A stretch of 64,000 nucleotides of DNA, taken from contig CAJNOP010000526.1 of assembly GCA_905250075.1 (NCBI GenBank), positions 1 to 64,000 of the forward strand, read 5' to 3'. Within the stretch, counting starts at the first letter, position 1. Each line of letters opens with the position of its first letter. Both the position numbers and the translations under genes were made by a program. The DNA is from Rotaria sp. Silwood1 (Eukaryota; Rotifera; Eurotatoria; Philodinida; Philodinidae). The notes beneath the pieces are model-generated. The model did no database searches. It had not been told where the DNA came from and saw nothing but the letters and a program-made list of their open reading frames with translations. Positions 46,978-59,903 of the stretch are shown in pieces.

Positions 46978-49900
46978 GATGCGTTGTTGTTTAGTCGATT
47001 GACTAGTCGTAAATGATAGAGAGCAAAACAGAGTGACGATGAGCGAGAAAAATCAGAAAAATAAAACGAGCAACGTTATTTTTCTTCGTCTGGAAGCGCA
47101 AACATAACAGAATAGAAAAAAAACACTATATGCGCCTTTAGCAATACCCATACCAACCCGTGTGGAAAGAGAAAAAAAAATACGAAGGAGAATCTTATCA
47201 TAATAACAAGCCTGGATGTAATCGCTCATCTAGACATCAATAGAAAATATTAAGATTAGTTCTCAAATGTACATCGAATTCTGATTATCCTATGCAGAGA
47301 TAGGAACATTGTTGTTCTGTGTGACTGTTATATCGTCGAGTGAAGCGAGAGTCATATGAAAAAAAATGCTTTTGTTTGTATACTTGGATGCACGTGTCGA
47401 GTCACGTGTTCACATCATTGTCCTTTCTACAAACAAAGCTTGTTGCTACAAGTTTCTTGAGTGTTAACTGACATCATTCTATCATTTACAAAACACAAAA
47501 TAATGAATGCATCAACACTTAGTACTGTGTCAGTTGTTAATCGAAAGAGATGAAAAAATATTCGCGATATTGTTAATTCTAATGTTTGAAGATTTATTCT
47601 CAATTATTGCTGTATTAAATCAAGATAAGAAAGATCATTCATTGGACGCAGGTCTAAAAAGTAAATTAGATCGGTATCTTTCCGAGATCGAATAAATCGC
47701 AGACTCGGTTCATGTCGAATACCCTTGAAATTCCATGGAAACCTGTTGAATTTACATATGAACCTTAGATATTGCTTGATTCCTCTCCCTACTTTCTCTC
47801 TCAACTACATTGCACTGCATATTATAGTTTAAATCTAGTTTATTTTAAATTTTTATTTAATGCAAAATAAAAAAAATTACAGTCAATCAGGGAAAAATTA
47901 AAACTAAATAAATAAAATAACATAAAAATAATAATCAAATAAATAAAATAACATAAAAATAATAATCAAATAAATAAAACCAAATGAAAATAAATAAAAT
48001 GAATAATTTTTACTTCCTGCTCATTAAACTCATATGGTAATATGATCTGAAACGAAATAAAATAAAAAGCTAAAATGAAGATAGGCACTTCTTCATGCAT
48101 CACATTTTCAAACTGATTGGTATAATTTACACTCATCGTACAACGTGCGAGTGAGTGAGGATGCTGTTGTTCAAGTAATGAAGAGTCGATTAAAAATAAT
48201 GTACAATAAACATAAAATAGATTGAAATGGAATAAAATAAAAATAAGATAAACTAAAATAAAATCATAATTAAAAAAAAAGTATACAGTAAAGTAAAAAT
48301 AAAATAAACAAAATTAAGAAACAATAGAAACATAATAATTAAAATAAACTATCCATACAAATCTTTAAAACCTCGGGTTTCATGGGATCCGACAAGTTCT
48401 CACTGTCGAGTTTCTTCGAATCTTATTGTCGGAACCCGACGCCAGAAATCGTTGGAAATTAACGAATAATGATGGTTTTCGGCAGTCGGATCCAATCGGA
48501 TTCGATGGAGTGAATTTGTCCTGGGTATCCAAACGAACAAACTCGGGGTAAACAATCCGACTGTAAGATCTTACGTTTGATCTCGCCTGATCTTATAACA
48601 TCCCAGGTCAAAAAATTAGACGTAAGATCTACATATCAGATCTTTGATATTATATGATTCTGTAAGATCAGACGGAGATTGCACCACAATTTTCCGTACG
48701 ATCTTCATCTGACCGCAAGTCAAATAATCAGGCTATAACATTTTGGTCAGATTCTTACAAGATCATACATGATCGTACCCTCTGATAGTAAATATTCAAT
48801 ATAATATCATACGAAAATCGCACGAAAGGTCATCATGTTCAAACAACTTACATCAAGACATAATATACGATGCACATTAGATCTAACCATAGCTTCATAT
48901 CTGAACTTTTAGAGCTTGAAATCTATAGAGTCGGAACACAAGGATGGTTGTGAATGTGGGTATCGAGTGTGGGTTTGAGCATTCTCTTCATTCAAACAAA
49001 TATCGAACAGCCACATTCATGCCCGAAAAGAAAAATTGTTCTTTTCCTTAATGAATGGTGTATACTCTTTTGTATCGAAGCGCTTTCTATCAACTGCACT
49101 TAATAATCACTTGTATTTCCGACTCTTTCTCTCGGTTCTTATGTATTTTGTAGAAACGATTGATAGTTTGTATGCAGTTCAGATTGAAAAGCTCATTCAT
49201 TGATGCGATTCCTTTGTTATCAACTGTTATTTCATTATTCGAAATTGATTATAGATGCAACATCAATGTTTTGTCATGTGTTATGTATATGCGGATAAGA
49301 GGCAATCGAATAAATTTGTATTATTCATTGTATTATGCATTTGATTAATTTCATATCGATGATCACGAAATCGATGCACCAACAATTCTATGCGTCGCTC
49401 TGAATGTCAATTACCAATTTTTGGATGTGGGAATATTGTCTCATGCCCAATTCTTGAACAGAAAATAGTGTCTATTTTGATAGTGTGAGGAATGATATGA
49501 ACAGATAGATCCACAAGCTCATCTCAAACCAAAAGATTAATTCATTTCAGACCACCTGTTATGTGACTGGTCGTTTATTGAAATGTTACATTTTTGAACA
49601 GTGTAAATGCATATTTGACAATATCATAACGAAAATTGCCGATTAAAAGTACCAGGGTTCTCATGGAACGAACAGGTATCTCACACCGCACTTTCTCTTA
49701 TCTTTTCACGTGATGCTATTGCAGTCTGCTTGTAAGAACCTATTTGAATATCTGTGTGAGTCGTGTTCAGTATCTTTCAGTACTAGTGAATCCCGATGAA
49801 ATAGTTGAGAGTACAATGTAGGGATCATGTAATACTCTTTACGTCAATTGTTGTCGTTCTCTTGTTTCAAGAAAATATCTCGTAACTTTTTTACTTTTTT

Positions 49901-50374
49901 CGTCTCTCAGATCAAGTACGATTCTTTCACACAAAGAATGCTTTCGAATACTTACTTGTCATCGATCCTGCGTGTCTCCTAAACAATTTTGAAGCGCAAA
50001 AACCAACAAAACATACTAAAGTCGAGGGAGAAAAATTATATCATTGATATTAGAAAAAGCTATTGTATAGCAGCTTTTTTTATACGCATTTGAAAACACA
50101 AATTCACGAGTTTAACTGTTTGAGATTAGCAAAAGTGACTGGCGAAGAACAAAAAATGATATAAATCATCCCAACAGCTTTTCTATATACGTATATGATT
50201 CATGATATTATGTTTCTTTCTGATGATAAACCGATGATTCACTCCAAAATAATACTCTTCTACCTTTCGCCTATTGACTTAACCAGTCATTGTAATTTCA
50301 ACACTTGCATTGAAAAACGAGAAATTTGGATATTAACGCGTTGAATTGACTGCTGCTGCTAAGTAAATCTTGTT
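46978..50374. other. Intergenic with low-complexity and palindromic sequence
   Basis: 47830-48360 is AAATAAAATA-type low complexity, with a ~37 bp direct duplication near 47910-47985. 48370-48790 is a degenerate segment rich in GTAAGATCTTAC and GGATCCGA palindromes. 48948-49025 is TGTGGG-like. The open frame at 47507-47695 (ending LKSKLDRYLSEIE) looks mildly protein-like but is too short to call. Confidence 0.5.
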
Positions 50375-51272
50375 ATGGCCACAGCTAGAGACGAAATATT
50401 ACTATCAATTGACATTGAATTAGTGGCTACCGGATACACTCATGAAGATCGGTGTGTAGCATGCGTCAGCATCGTAAATGAAGACGGTGTTGTGTTGCTC
50501 GAACAAACAATAAAACCATTCGTGCCAGTCGTTAGTCATTTGACACTATTAACTGGATTAAAAAGTGGTGCTCTAGATCATGGGCAAACACTCGATACCG
50601 TTTTAAAAAAGGTACGTCAGCAAAGTACAGGGATGATACTTTATCTTTAGTTTAAAAAGTAAAGTAAAGATAAAGTGCCATCCCTATTTCAGAATCATGT
50701 GTTATTCATGTGACACTACTTTCAGGTGTATTCATTTCTTTCACCCAATGTTGTTTTGGTCACATACAATTCCAGTAACATCAAAAAATGGTTACAATTA
50801 GAACAAGGAGTTCATTATTCCCAATTAATCGATCTATGTGAAATGTTCAAAGTGCTCAATACTCGATCTCGAAAGACAACGTAAGAGCTAACTATCATAT
50901 AATTTTTTTCCTCACTTTCTCGTATGTTAGTTCTTATAGTTATTTTTCGTTAGCTCACACAGCACTGACTTTACTAGGCATTAAGTTACTGTCAACTTCC
51001 TGTTACAATTCTACTATGAAAGCAAATGTATCAATCCAACTATACAACCGCTATAAGGTAAATATTAGACACATTTAACTATAATTATGAAATCCTTTTA
51101 TTTTGGTTTTCAGAATAATGAATCAGCACTTGAAGCAGCTCGTCAAAAATTAGTGGAACGTAAACAATCGCCAAGTCCGACCCGCCTATGTGGATATCAA
51201 TATGAAAATGTTTGTTTAGCTGGATACTTTCTTCAGAAATGTACGTGTGGAAAACCAGCCCTTGCAGAATGA
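50375..51272 (+). CDS. DEDD-exonuclease-like protein, 222 residues, 4 exons
   Basis: Exons are 50375-50611, 50726-50880, 50940-51057 and 51114-51272. The first residues of the fold carry the Exo I pair (SIDIELVATG, D13 and E15). A central VTYNSS..KKWLQLEQGVHY then LIDLCEMFK corresponds to the Exo II region, and SLAHTALTLLG (His about 137) to Exo III. The Asp residues expected in Exo II (Lys here) and after the Exo III His (Thr/Leu here) are not evident, so nuclease activity is doubtful. The C-terminus has CTCGK, a possible zinc-knuckle remnant. AATAAA directly follows the stop (51273-51278). Likely nucleic-acid binding. It resembles RNase T/Rexo-type folds but I do not recognise a named orthologue. 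Confidence 0.65.
50628..50686. repeat. Short hairpin inside exonuclease intron 1
   Basis: CAGGGATGATACTTTATCTTT and its near complement ending AAGTGCCATCCCTA form a 20-21 bp stem with a ~15 base loop. The ends resemble hAT-type termini (YAGGGATGRCA). No target duplication was found. Confidence 0.7.
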
Positions 51273-51365
51273 AATAAATATTGTTCTACAGAATTATCTT
51301 GTTGATTTTTTTTTACAGACGAGGGAATATTCCCTAAATGATCCGCTCTATTTACCTTCATGTTA

Positions 51366-51896
51366 TGCCCATATGTAGGGGACAATTATATTAGAATAAC
51401 CGCCAAAGAGTTCGTGCTCTTGTTAAGATTCAGTCAAGATACCGAAATTTTAGCGGATCTTGCCTATGAGATGCCAGTTTTGAAGTAATAATCATATCTT
51501 CGTATTTCGATCTGAAACTTTCTCAACATGAAGTTCTTTCTATAACTAGCTCATGTATAAAGTTTCATCATTCTTGAACATTGCATCTCGGAGATATGAA
51601 TCTTTCAAAATATCCATGTTTTATATTGTATCTATAGAAAAGTGCCCTTTTTTTTTGAAAAGCTCATACTTCAAAGATGCAATGTCAAAATAATGATGAA
51701 ACTTTACACATGAGTTAGTCATAGCGAGACCTTCATGTTGCCAGTTTCAGATAGAAAGTCGAAGATATGATGTTACTCGAAAACTAACGTCCTATACGAA
51801 AAATCCAGTAAAAATTTAATATCTCGATCAAATCTCAAAAAGAGCATGACCCCTTTGGAGGTTATTCTAATCTAATCATCCCTTACATATAGGTAC
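51366..51896. repeat. Large fold-back element, about 530 bp
   Basis: The left arm from CCCATATGTAGGGGA (about 51368) to about 51615 and the right arm about 51660-51896 are reverse complements for about 240 bases at roughly 75% identity. Sub-blocks include GTAAAGTTTCATCATT and its partner. It starts about 95 bases after the exonuclease gene. Non-coding. Confidence 0.85.
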
Positions 51897-51982
51897 AATT
51901 TAAGGGCAAACGGGGCAGCGCATATGAGAATGTTTCTTCATTAGCTCATTGACGATGTTGTCAGAACTATAAAAAACCTGTT

Positions 51983-52130
51983 TAGGGTGTGGGATGTGGT
52001 TGTGTACTGCATGAACAAAAATTTCACGATAACGATCATGATCACTCGTGATCATGACCGTGAGTGATAAATGGCCTTTTCTCGTGATTGTTATCGTGAT
52101 CGAAATTTAAATGTCGTGATCACGACTATA
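51983..52130. repeat. TGTGGG-like patch followed by GATC palindromes
   Basis: TAGGGTGTGGGATGTGG (51983) is followed by a cluster of ATCATGATCACTCGTGATCA-type palindromes (about 52020-52130), with CGATAACGATCATG answered by the complement near 52090. Confidence 0.65.
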
Positions 52131-52616
52131 AAATATACTTTCAAAATATAAAAAATTCATTCAAAAATAAAATGTTCACAATTCAATCAGAAAAAACTGA
52201 CAGTTTACATGTTAGCTTAAACCAAACATACATGTTAAACTAAAATTCAACTGAAATTTCAAATATTCAGATACGTGTCAATTCTGAAAGGTGAATTCAA
52301 TTCTTCAATAATCTTATGAATATTCACTGAATGCAATAAGCATTTTTCTTCGTCTAACTTCTCACAAATAAAAAATTACTTTTTTTCTATTAACTTGTTC
52401 TCCTCCATATTTTATTATTTCTTCACATGCCTACCCATAGATAGAGCATAAGTTAAACTACTCATGTTTATAATCAGTCTTGTGATATATTCTTTTTTTT
52501 TTAATACAACGTATTAAGTGATCAAAAATCGAAATGGAAAAAGAAACTACTACGGAAATGAGACATTTTTGTGTATGTCAAACAAATCTGAAACAATAAT
52601 CCAGTAGAATGCACCG

Positions 52617-52698
52617 CAGGGTGTGTGGGTGTGAGTGTAAGTTAAAGAAACACCCACATCCTACATTCCACACCGCCACTCACACTCATACTCACAAT
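52617..52698. repeat. TGTGGG-like hairpin
   Basis: CAGGGTGTGTGGGTGTGAGT is followed by ACACCCACATCCTACATTCC and ACTCACACTCATACTCAC. Confidence 0.8.
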
Positions 52699-55600
52699 GC
52701 TGATTGAAAATTGTTCAGTGCTCAAAAGCAGGGAATACTAATCTTAGCTTATCTTAGACATGGGAAATGTGTGAATCAATTAATTTAATAGTTCTATTTT
52801 CAGATATACATTGAAATAAATGTCGTTGGTTCATCATGGTCCAATTTATGGTTTCGTTGATTGTGTTCTATAACTTTTGCATTTAAGGATGCATTGATCC
52901 AAAAATCGTATATTCACGGCAATCATCTTTTCTGACTACTCTACTTGGTATATGTTGTTTTGTGACAAGTGATGGCAATATTGCTTTTAATTAACATGTC
53001 GTCGAATTCGTTTTCGATATTATTAATAGATTTCATCAACTATTTAAACTGACTCTGAGCAGAGAATACTCTTCTTCGATCAAGCTAGAAACTCAGCTAG
53101 CAATCGAACGAGCGACATTTATAAAAAATAAAATATCTTATGAATTTATGAATATTAAGTTCAATTTAGAGATAATATCATGTATTCTCATCTGCCAAAA
53201 TACATTCACATGAAGACGTAGAACAGGTTTTATTGTACAGAAATTATTAGATTATAATGTATTATAGTATAAATGATAGTTTCATCTTAAAACTATTCGA
53301 AAGAATAGATTGTTTACCTCTAAAGAATAGTTTTTCCATTAAATGAATTGGTTTTATTGAGATTACAATCTTATAAGAGAAAGAAAACATAACTATTCAT
53401 ATGCAGAATAACAAGAAATATTAGTCGATAGAAAGTTTCATAGGAAAAGAATGATTGAAAAATTGATGTTTATCACCTTTTAATGAATCAATAAGTAATC
53501 AAAGATGATTACATGTCGTAGACGCATTCATTTTTTTCGAAAAAAAATGTTCATGTATAGTCATACAAACAATTGATAGTCGTTTCTCTATACTCATCTA
53601 ACTTGGCATACACTTCGTTTCTGTGTTCTTTTTATATTAAAAGTGATTTTCTACACTTAACTAAAAGTCATTTTCATAGAAATAAGAATTTATTGTGTCA
53701 TGATTTCTTTTTGTTTTTTTTTCGAGAAAAAATTAAACAACAAAAAATGTTTTAACATAAGTAAAATAATCGCTATATGCACATCTTCTATATAGCTAGC
53801 TGATATTGTGATGTTTTTCAGTGTCAAGTTTCAACAGTTCTCACAGAATTGTTTTAATAGTTTTTTTCCTGAAACTCCTACTATTAGAAACTTTCCTTGA
53901 ACTACATAGTTTCACTTGTAAATACATACCAATAAAATAATACAAATAATTTTCCAATGGACATATCTATTAAAAATCAATATCCGATTATAAACAAGTG
54001 ATATGTTTACTGTTTTATCTCATTATCATGCTATAAAGATTTTTACATCATTCATTTTGATCGATTTCGATTCAAATTCAACAGTGATTTCAATCGTCTA
54101 CAACTATTTTTACCAATAGTTTATTCGAAAGAACGAACACTGTCACGTTTTCTTCAATATCTGTGATCATCAGTAACGACATTTTTGAGCTTTAATTCAA
54201 AGATCGAGCTTTAATCATCACTCAGTACAAACAATCAGATTTTTCTTCATGGCAAATATCAGAAACAAGGAGACTAGTTCTAACTTGTTGTTCACTATGA
54301 AAATTGACTAAAAATGCTCTTCTCGAACGGATATGATTATTACCAAAGAATAAGATAATCTCATCATTTGTAACAACAACAATAAAAGTGCGGTTCAATG
54401 GTCTCTTCTATGTTGCTGACTATGATAAATATCCCGTGATGTGAGTATCGGTGAGAAGAAGACTGAAAGTCACATCGACACTCATACCCTATATATTTCC
54501 AGTTTTTTACGACGAAAACAGAAATATATTCGCTGTCTCTGACGATGGAACACGAAAATGTCACCACTTTGTATGATATTCGTCGACTATGTTAACATTT
54601 CTATCAGGTGACTATAGGTGAGGTTGAATCATGTTGCTAACGAAACTGATAAGAATTTCTGTGAGCCAACTACCAAGTGCTGACGTCATTTATGTATGAA
54701 AAATTCAAGAAAGCATGCGTATAAGTCTTTGATAATCAAGAGTCTTGTGTTCGTGTATGGTATGCAGTAATTAAAGGTGTTGTAATTGTCCTTACAATAC
54801 GCCTGTTTAGTTCGTGCATTATTTGGGTTTCAATGTCAGCTTCTTTCTATATAAAGAATCTAAAAATCGTCAAAGTCTTTGCAAATACAACATGTGTTCT
54901 ATTAAATTATACTGTACTTCGGCATGAATGTCAAACGTGTGTTAAATATGCATGTTCCTATTATAATTGTTTCAATGAAACATTTCACTTCTAATATCCA
55001 ATTTTTAACCAAATATGTATCACAAATGTCTACGCAACTTTTAATCAGCATCAACCACATCAGCAAATAGAAGTATAGTTTCTTTTTATTCACTCTTGAA
55101 TTCGATTATCTTCTCTCTATTCACTTTCACTTTCAATTAGATTAGTAAGAATTACACTTGTTACTATAAAATAACAGACGTTACTTCGGTCTTTCTCGAT
55201 CTTTCAAATGTGTGTTGCTTTTTCACTTTTTGATATGCCTATTGTATTATACATAATTGCTTTGTTGTGTTTTATTGTGGGAAAAATGTTACGTAATTGG
55301 TCATGTTTGTCAAATGTAGAAGTATTTAGTAGAAAGAGTATGGGATTAACAAACAAGATGGAGTTGAATGACGTTTCGTGGTTTTGATTTGCTGGGCTTT
55401 TATTTTAACAATGTTTGCTGTTAATTATATTTATGAACCAAAATAAATCTTAGGCTAATAATATATTTTATGATTACCTTTGCATTGATAAACGGATATT
55501 TTGCCAAGCTATTCAATCTAAATTGACTGGTATAGCTAAGTGCAGGGTATGTGGGTGATGGACTGTGATAGACTTCAGTGGACTATAGATCTTTAGAATT

Positions 55601-56013
55601 CGTGAAAGTTTCAGTTCAATTCATGTTTGTTTAACAAGGTGCTAGGTAATTTGTTTGAAGTCATTATGAGTTTAGTAGTTCTTAGACGGACGAATCGCTT
55701 TTTTTAGAATCAAAGAAAATGCAGACATTTAGCTATTTCCCATCAATCTCGTCGGAATAAATCATGAATTTGTGACAAGATCGACAGTAACGTCAAACAA
55801 AATAGCAAAAGCCCATAGTTTCGTTCAACATCTCTTAGTAAAACCATGCGTAACGCGTTGATCTATATCAATCGTAGATGTTGGCTTTTATAAGCTATAA
55901 CCTATTAATGACAAAACAAACACATTTGTATAGATGCAAGAACTTATCAACAACGTCTACGATGAAAGAATACACATAACACTTCTTTTTCACGTAGCAT
56001 TTTATTTGAAAAC

Positions 56014-56063
56014 AAGGGTGTGCGTGTGGATGCATGCTTTTCGTTAATCTACGCTCACATCCA
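56014..56063. repeat. TGTGGG-like hairpin (short)
   Basis: AAGGGTGTGCGTGTGGATGC is followed by ACGCTCACATCCAGC. Imperfect stem. Confidence 0.55.
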
Positions 56064-56292
56064 GCTTTTAATCTATAAAAAACGGCTTGTCAATAATTTC
56101 TCATTGAAGGAAGTGCTTTGACAAAAATCAATCACTAGAAGATCATTTTCCTTCAGCTCATTGATTCATGTTTTATTATAAGGAAATAAAACTTATGAAT
56201 TAAGTGAAAAGAATAATCAATTAAATCAGGTCCATTTTTAGCCATTAAGAAAAAAGATGCACAAAACCGATAGTCTTTTTCTATCATATCGA

Positions 56293-57075
56293 TCACAATT
56301 TGATCAATTCAAACATATTAATATCGACGTTATTATCGTACATGCCTTCGCAATTCGATGTCGTTTGTTCAGGATTTGATACCATTTGCAAACGCCAACC
56401 ATATTTGTTGGTCAACTCTAATAATTTTTCTGGATGACCCAACTTTTCAGAAGAAGCCATAAAAAGATGACCAGTATCTGTTAAATGTTCTTGAGCACCT
56501 TTCAAATATGCCTCGCAAAGTGTATAGCCTGGATCGAAAACCGTACGTTCGAGTGCATTGAGTTTTTCCATTGGTTTGTCAATATGACTGAATGGTATAT
56601 CCCAAAAAATAACATCAAATCGATCATTTTTATCAAATGGTTCAAAAACGCTACCATAAACAGCTCGCATTCGATCTCCTAAATTATACTTTTCAATGTT
56701 AGCCTGAATATTATTCACTGCATCTTCAGTAATGTCAGTAGCTGTGACATGATTAGCACCATTAAGAGCAGCAAGAATGGCCAAATAACCAGCTCCAGAA
56801 CCAATTTCAAGTACCGATTCAGGTTTTATTGTTCGAATGAGATGAAGCCATGTTTTGACAATAGTATCTGATAGAGGAAACACGGCAGGACTGAAAACAT
56901 TTGGATAGACAATAAACTCGTGATCAGCAAGTTCAATCATATGTTTGTCATTATAAGTACTAGCGATATCGAGTCGAGCATGAACGCGACCCTCACGTAC
57001 ATATTGATTCTCTTCTAATGTAACCATGGATTTATGGTTTTTAATCTTCGAATAAAATACTTCAATTAGATGCAA
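56293..57075 (-). CDS. Class I SAM-dependent methyltransferase, single exon, 260 residues
   Basis: Motif I VLEIGSGAGYLAI (88-100) binds the SAM methionine/adenosine moiety. The acidic end of beta2 is TATDI (D114). Motif IV reads FWDIPFSH (157-164) in the place of the NPPY of HemK/PrmC or RsmC-like enzymes. This suggests an N- or glutamine-directed methyltransferase of the MTS small type; the substrate cannot be predicted. The frame starts at Met 57075; Met17 (57027) is an alternative, and the family core begins after it. It has no introns, unlike its neighbours, and a bacterial-type architecture, so horizontal acquisition is possible (inference). Neighbouring repeats on both sides leave it isolated. 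Confidence 0.8.
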   Translation of the reverse strand: MHLIEVFYSKIKNHKSMVTLEENQYVREGRVHARLDIASTYNDKHMIELADHEFIVYPNVFSPAVFPLSDTIVKTWLHLIRTIKPESVLEIGSGAGYLAILAALNGANHVTATDITEDAVNNIQANIEKYNLGDRMRAVYGSVFEPFDKNDRFDVIFWDIPFSHIDKPMEKLNALERTVFDPGYTLCEAYLKGAQEHLTDTGHLFMASSEKLGHPEKLLELTNKYGWRLQMVSNPEQTTSNCEGMYDNNVDINMFELIKL

Positions 57076-57482
57076 AAGATAATAAAAAAAATAAGACTCA
57101 GACTCACTTTATATACTAACAATATGAAAATGTTTATCAGTATAATCTATAAAATAAACTTATGAGATAATATTTCTCATGTTTTGTGTGAAACACTATC
57201 AATATAGAAACAATGACCCTTTTTTTTCGTCGACACTCACTTCCATTACGAAAGAAAAGCTTATCAACAAAGAAACAAAAACAATAATATATTTTTTCAT
57301 TCTGTCAACTACCTTCAGAAACCGTCATTATTGCAAATGTATGTAAAAAAAAAGCTTGTTAGCGTCGCCCCTTCGCAGCTGAAATGTGCAACTCCCATAT
57401 CTTCTTTAGTTTCATTATACTAATGACAAAATACACGATGTTTAAATTCTCTAAAAGACGATAGTTCTTTTCTAATGCTAGT

Positions 57483-57538
57483 CATGTGTGGGATGGTGAT
57501 GGGGATCATGGCTTCTCTCTTACCCGTACTCACACTCT
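57483..57538. repeat. TGTGGG-like hairpin
   Basis: CATGTGTGGGATGGTGATGG is followed by TACCCGTACTCACACTC. Imperfect arms. Confidence 0.6.
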
Positions 57539-59788
57539 TGAACTTAAAACTTACTATTATCATTTTCTTGGAACATATATGTGAGTTCTGCAAAAAGCAT
57601 CATTTCTCTAGACGATTGTGAGATCTTATGAAATTCTTTTTCACAATTTTGCTAACAAAATAAACATTATAGAACGAATTTTTTCTGAAAGTAATCCCCA
57701 TACAAATATGCTACTGCAAATCAATCGTGTGCGATAATATTCATAAGGATCTTTATATCGTTCATTGAATGGTTGACATTCAATGCTGATGCTTATAGCG
57801 TAATTATTGGTAATTCATTTCCTTCCAAACAGAGACATTCATTTGTCATCAGGTTACTATCGTCTATATACATTGCTGCCGCCGGTGACCATTGTTAGCT
57901 TAGAATGAATTATGAAATAGAGCAAATAATTCAATAACTGAAAACTTTACAACAAATTTTATTGTGATAAAATTAAATTAGATTACAATAATCAATAATC
58001 GATCAAGATACCTTTAATACCGGATACACCTAGCTGAATGGACATGTTTTACATTTCAATTTTCATTGATTAAGTATATTGTATTAAAAAAAGCAAATAC
58101 ACAACAAGATACAGCGTGAAAAGCTCTATCATCTACAGAGTAAAGCCTATTTTGAATTGTGCACTTATTTGTTTTGAAAAAAAGTAAGATTCTATGCAAC
58201 CATCGTTGCCACTATCGAAATTTGATCACTCGGAATTTCTTCATTATGAAAACAAAAAGTGCAACTATTAAACAAACTGTCTATTGCAAAATTGTAGAAC
58301 GTTTTACGCTGTATCTTGCGATATATGTTGTTTTTTTTTATACAACATATTCACTGAATGAAAACCGAAATGTAAAGCGCGTCAATTTAACCTGATACAC
58401 CCGTTTTATTAGTTTTCATAACCAAACATAGCTAACAACAACATCATTTGAAAAAATTATCATTCTGAAACACGTCTGATTCTATAAATCAATGAAAAAA
58501 CTTCTTCAACTTTATGACTTGGCTTTGAATGCGTTTCAAGCAAGTATGAAGCACCATCCCAGATAGACATACAATTATTGTCTCTATTCGCGGAAAAATG
58601 ACTTCATAAGAGAAATGTCAACCATTACCTTTTATTAAATGGTTGCCTCACTGGAAAGCAACCAGGGTAGATAAGAATGAAACAAAAAAAATGATGTGAA
58701 TCAAATGTCCACAACTTTATTTCGCCTTAAACGACAAAACATAGAAACGTTTTGAAGCGCCTCCCCTACGATATCACATTGCGGCAATTTGAGACGCCTC
58801 GATATGTTATTTGTGATTATCAGCTATTTGAAGAATGTATTCGCTTACAGAACAGTAATATTTTTGTTTCTGTGTTTTTTTTTCTGAGTGAAGTTATACA
58901 CCTGTAAACAGTCAATCAGCTCGGTCAACGTGCGATTACCTCGTTTTTTAGTGTGACATTGAATAAACCTGGGTCAATCATTCTTTTCTTTTATCACCAA
59001 TAATCACATTAATAACGGTGAAACGAAGAAACAAACAGACGTTTCATCAACTACTATAATGGATTTTATAGTTATTCTCGAATAGAAACTCGAAAATATT
59101 TTCTAATGTAATTATGAATATAGGTTGATAAGTCAATCGATCAACTATTTATTGACAACATTTAGTACATCAGCGCTAGTTGAATGAGCATATATGGGCT
59201 CAGGTTTTTCTCTATTGCATACTTTTCTTGAAAAAGACACCTGAAAATCCTTTGTAATCAATTTTTTGTATTGCTCGACTTTATGACCATTCGAGTGCGC
59301 TTTTATTTTTCAAAACCATTCACAATCAACATCAGATGGTTATAATGAATACAACAATAAATAAAATGAACTACTAAAATCCTTGAAAAACGATACTATT
59401 TCAGTTTTTGTTCTTCGTTTATGAACAGTTCTTGTACTATTTAAGCGGATGTCAAAATGATCATAAAATGTTTGATGTAACAAAAAATATATTTGACTCT
59501 TTTATTTATTCATTCGAACTTCGAATTAAAGTTTTATGATTAGTTTTTGAACCTTTTTGGATTTGTTTCCCAGTTGTCGATGTTGTAAACGAAAGCAGCA
59601 AGGAAAGAAGGACAGCCGAATACATTTCAAAGTGCCTTTTTTCTAAAAAAATTCAACTCGTTTGCTTTTGCCAAATTAGGATAATTTCCAATAATACGCC
59701 TTTACGATTAAGGAACTGTGAATAGATTTAAAAAAACAATAAATTCAACTATGGTGCTCTTGAACGGGAAGACTATATTTTCTTCAAT

Positions 59789-59903
59789 GTGAGGGTGTGA
59801 ATATGGGGATATTTTACATCTCTTAATGCACTCTCACGTCCACCAGATCCGTGTAAATATCAATACTTCACTTTCACACGCATAATGACACCCACATCCA
59901 CGT
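59789..59903. repeat. TGTGGG-like hairpin, long loop
   Basis: GTGAGGGTGTGAATATGGGG is answered by ACTCTCACGTCCACC and ACACCCACATCCACG. Confidence 0.6.

Larger units (their letters stand above)
52131..56292. other. Gene-poor region
   Basis: No convincing gene over about 4.2 kb. TGTGGG-like sequences occur at 52617-52698 (listed) and 55543-55561. Short open frames (53573, 54364, 54902) are AT-driven. Confidence 0.5.

Noticed and set aside
47507-47695. 62-codon open frame ending LDRYLSEIE
   Set aside because: Mildly protein-like but short, without recognisable domain, splice partners or conserved context.
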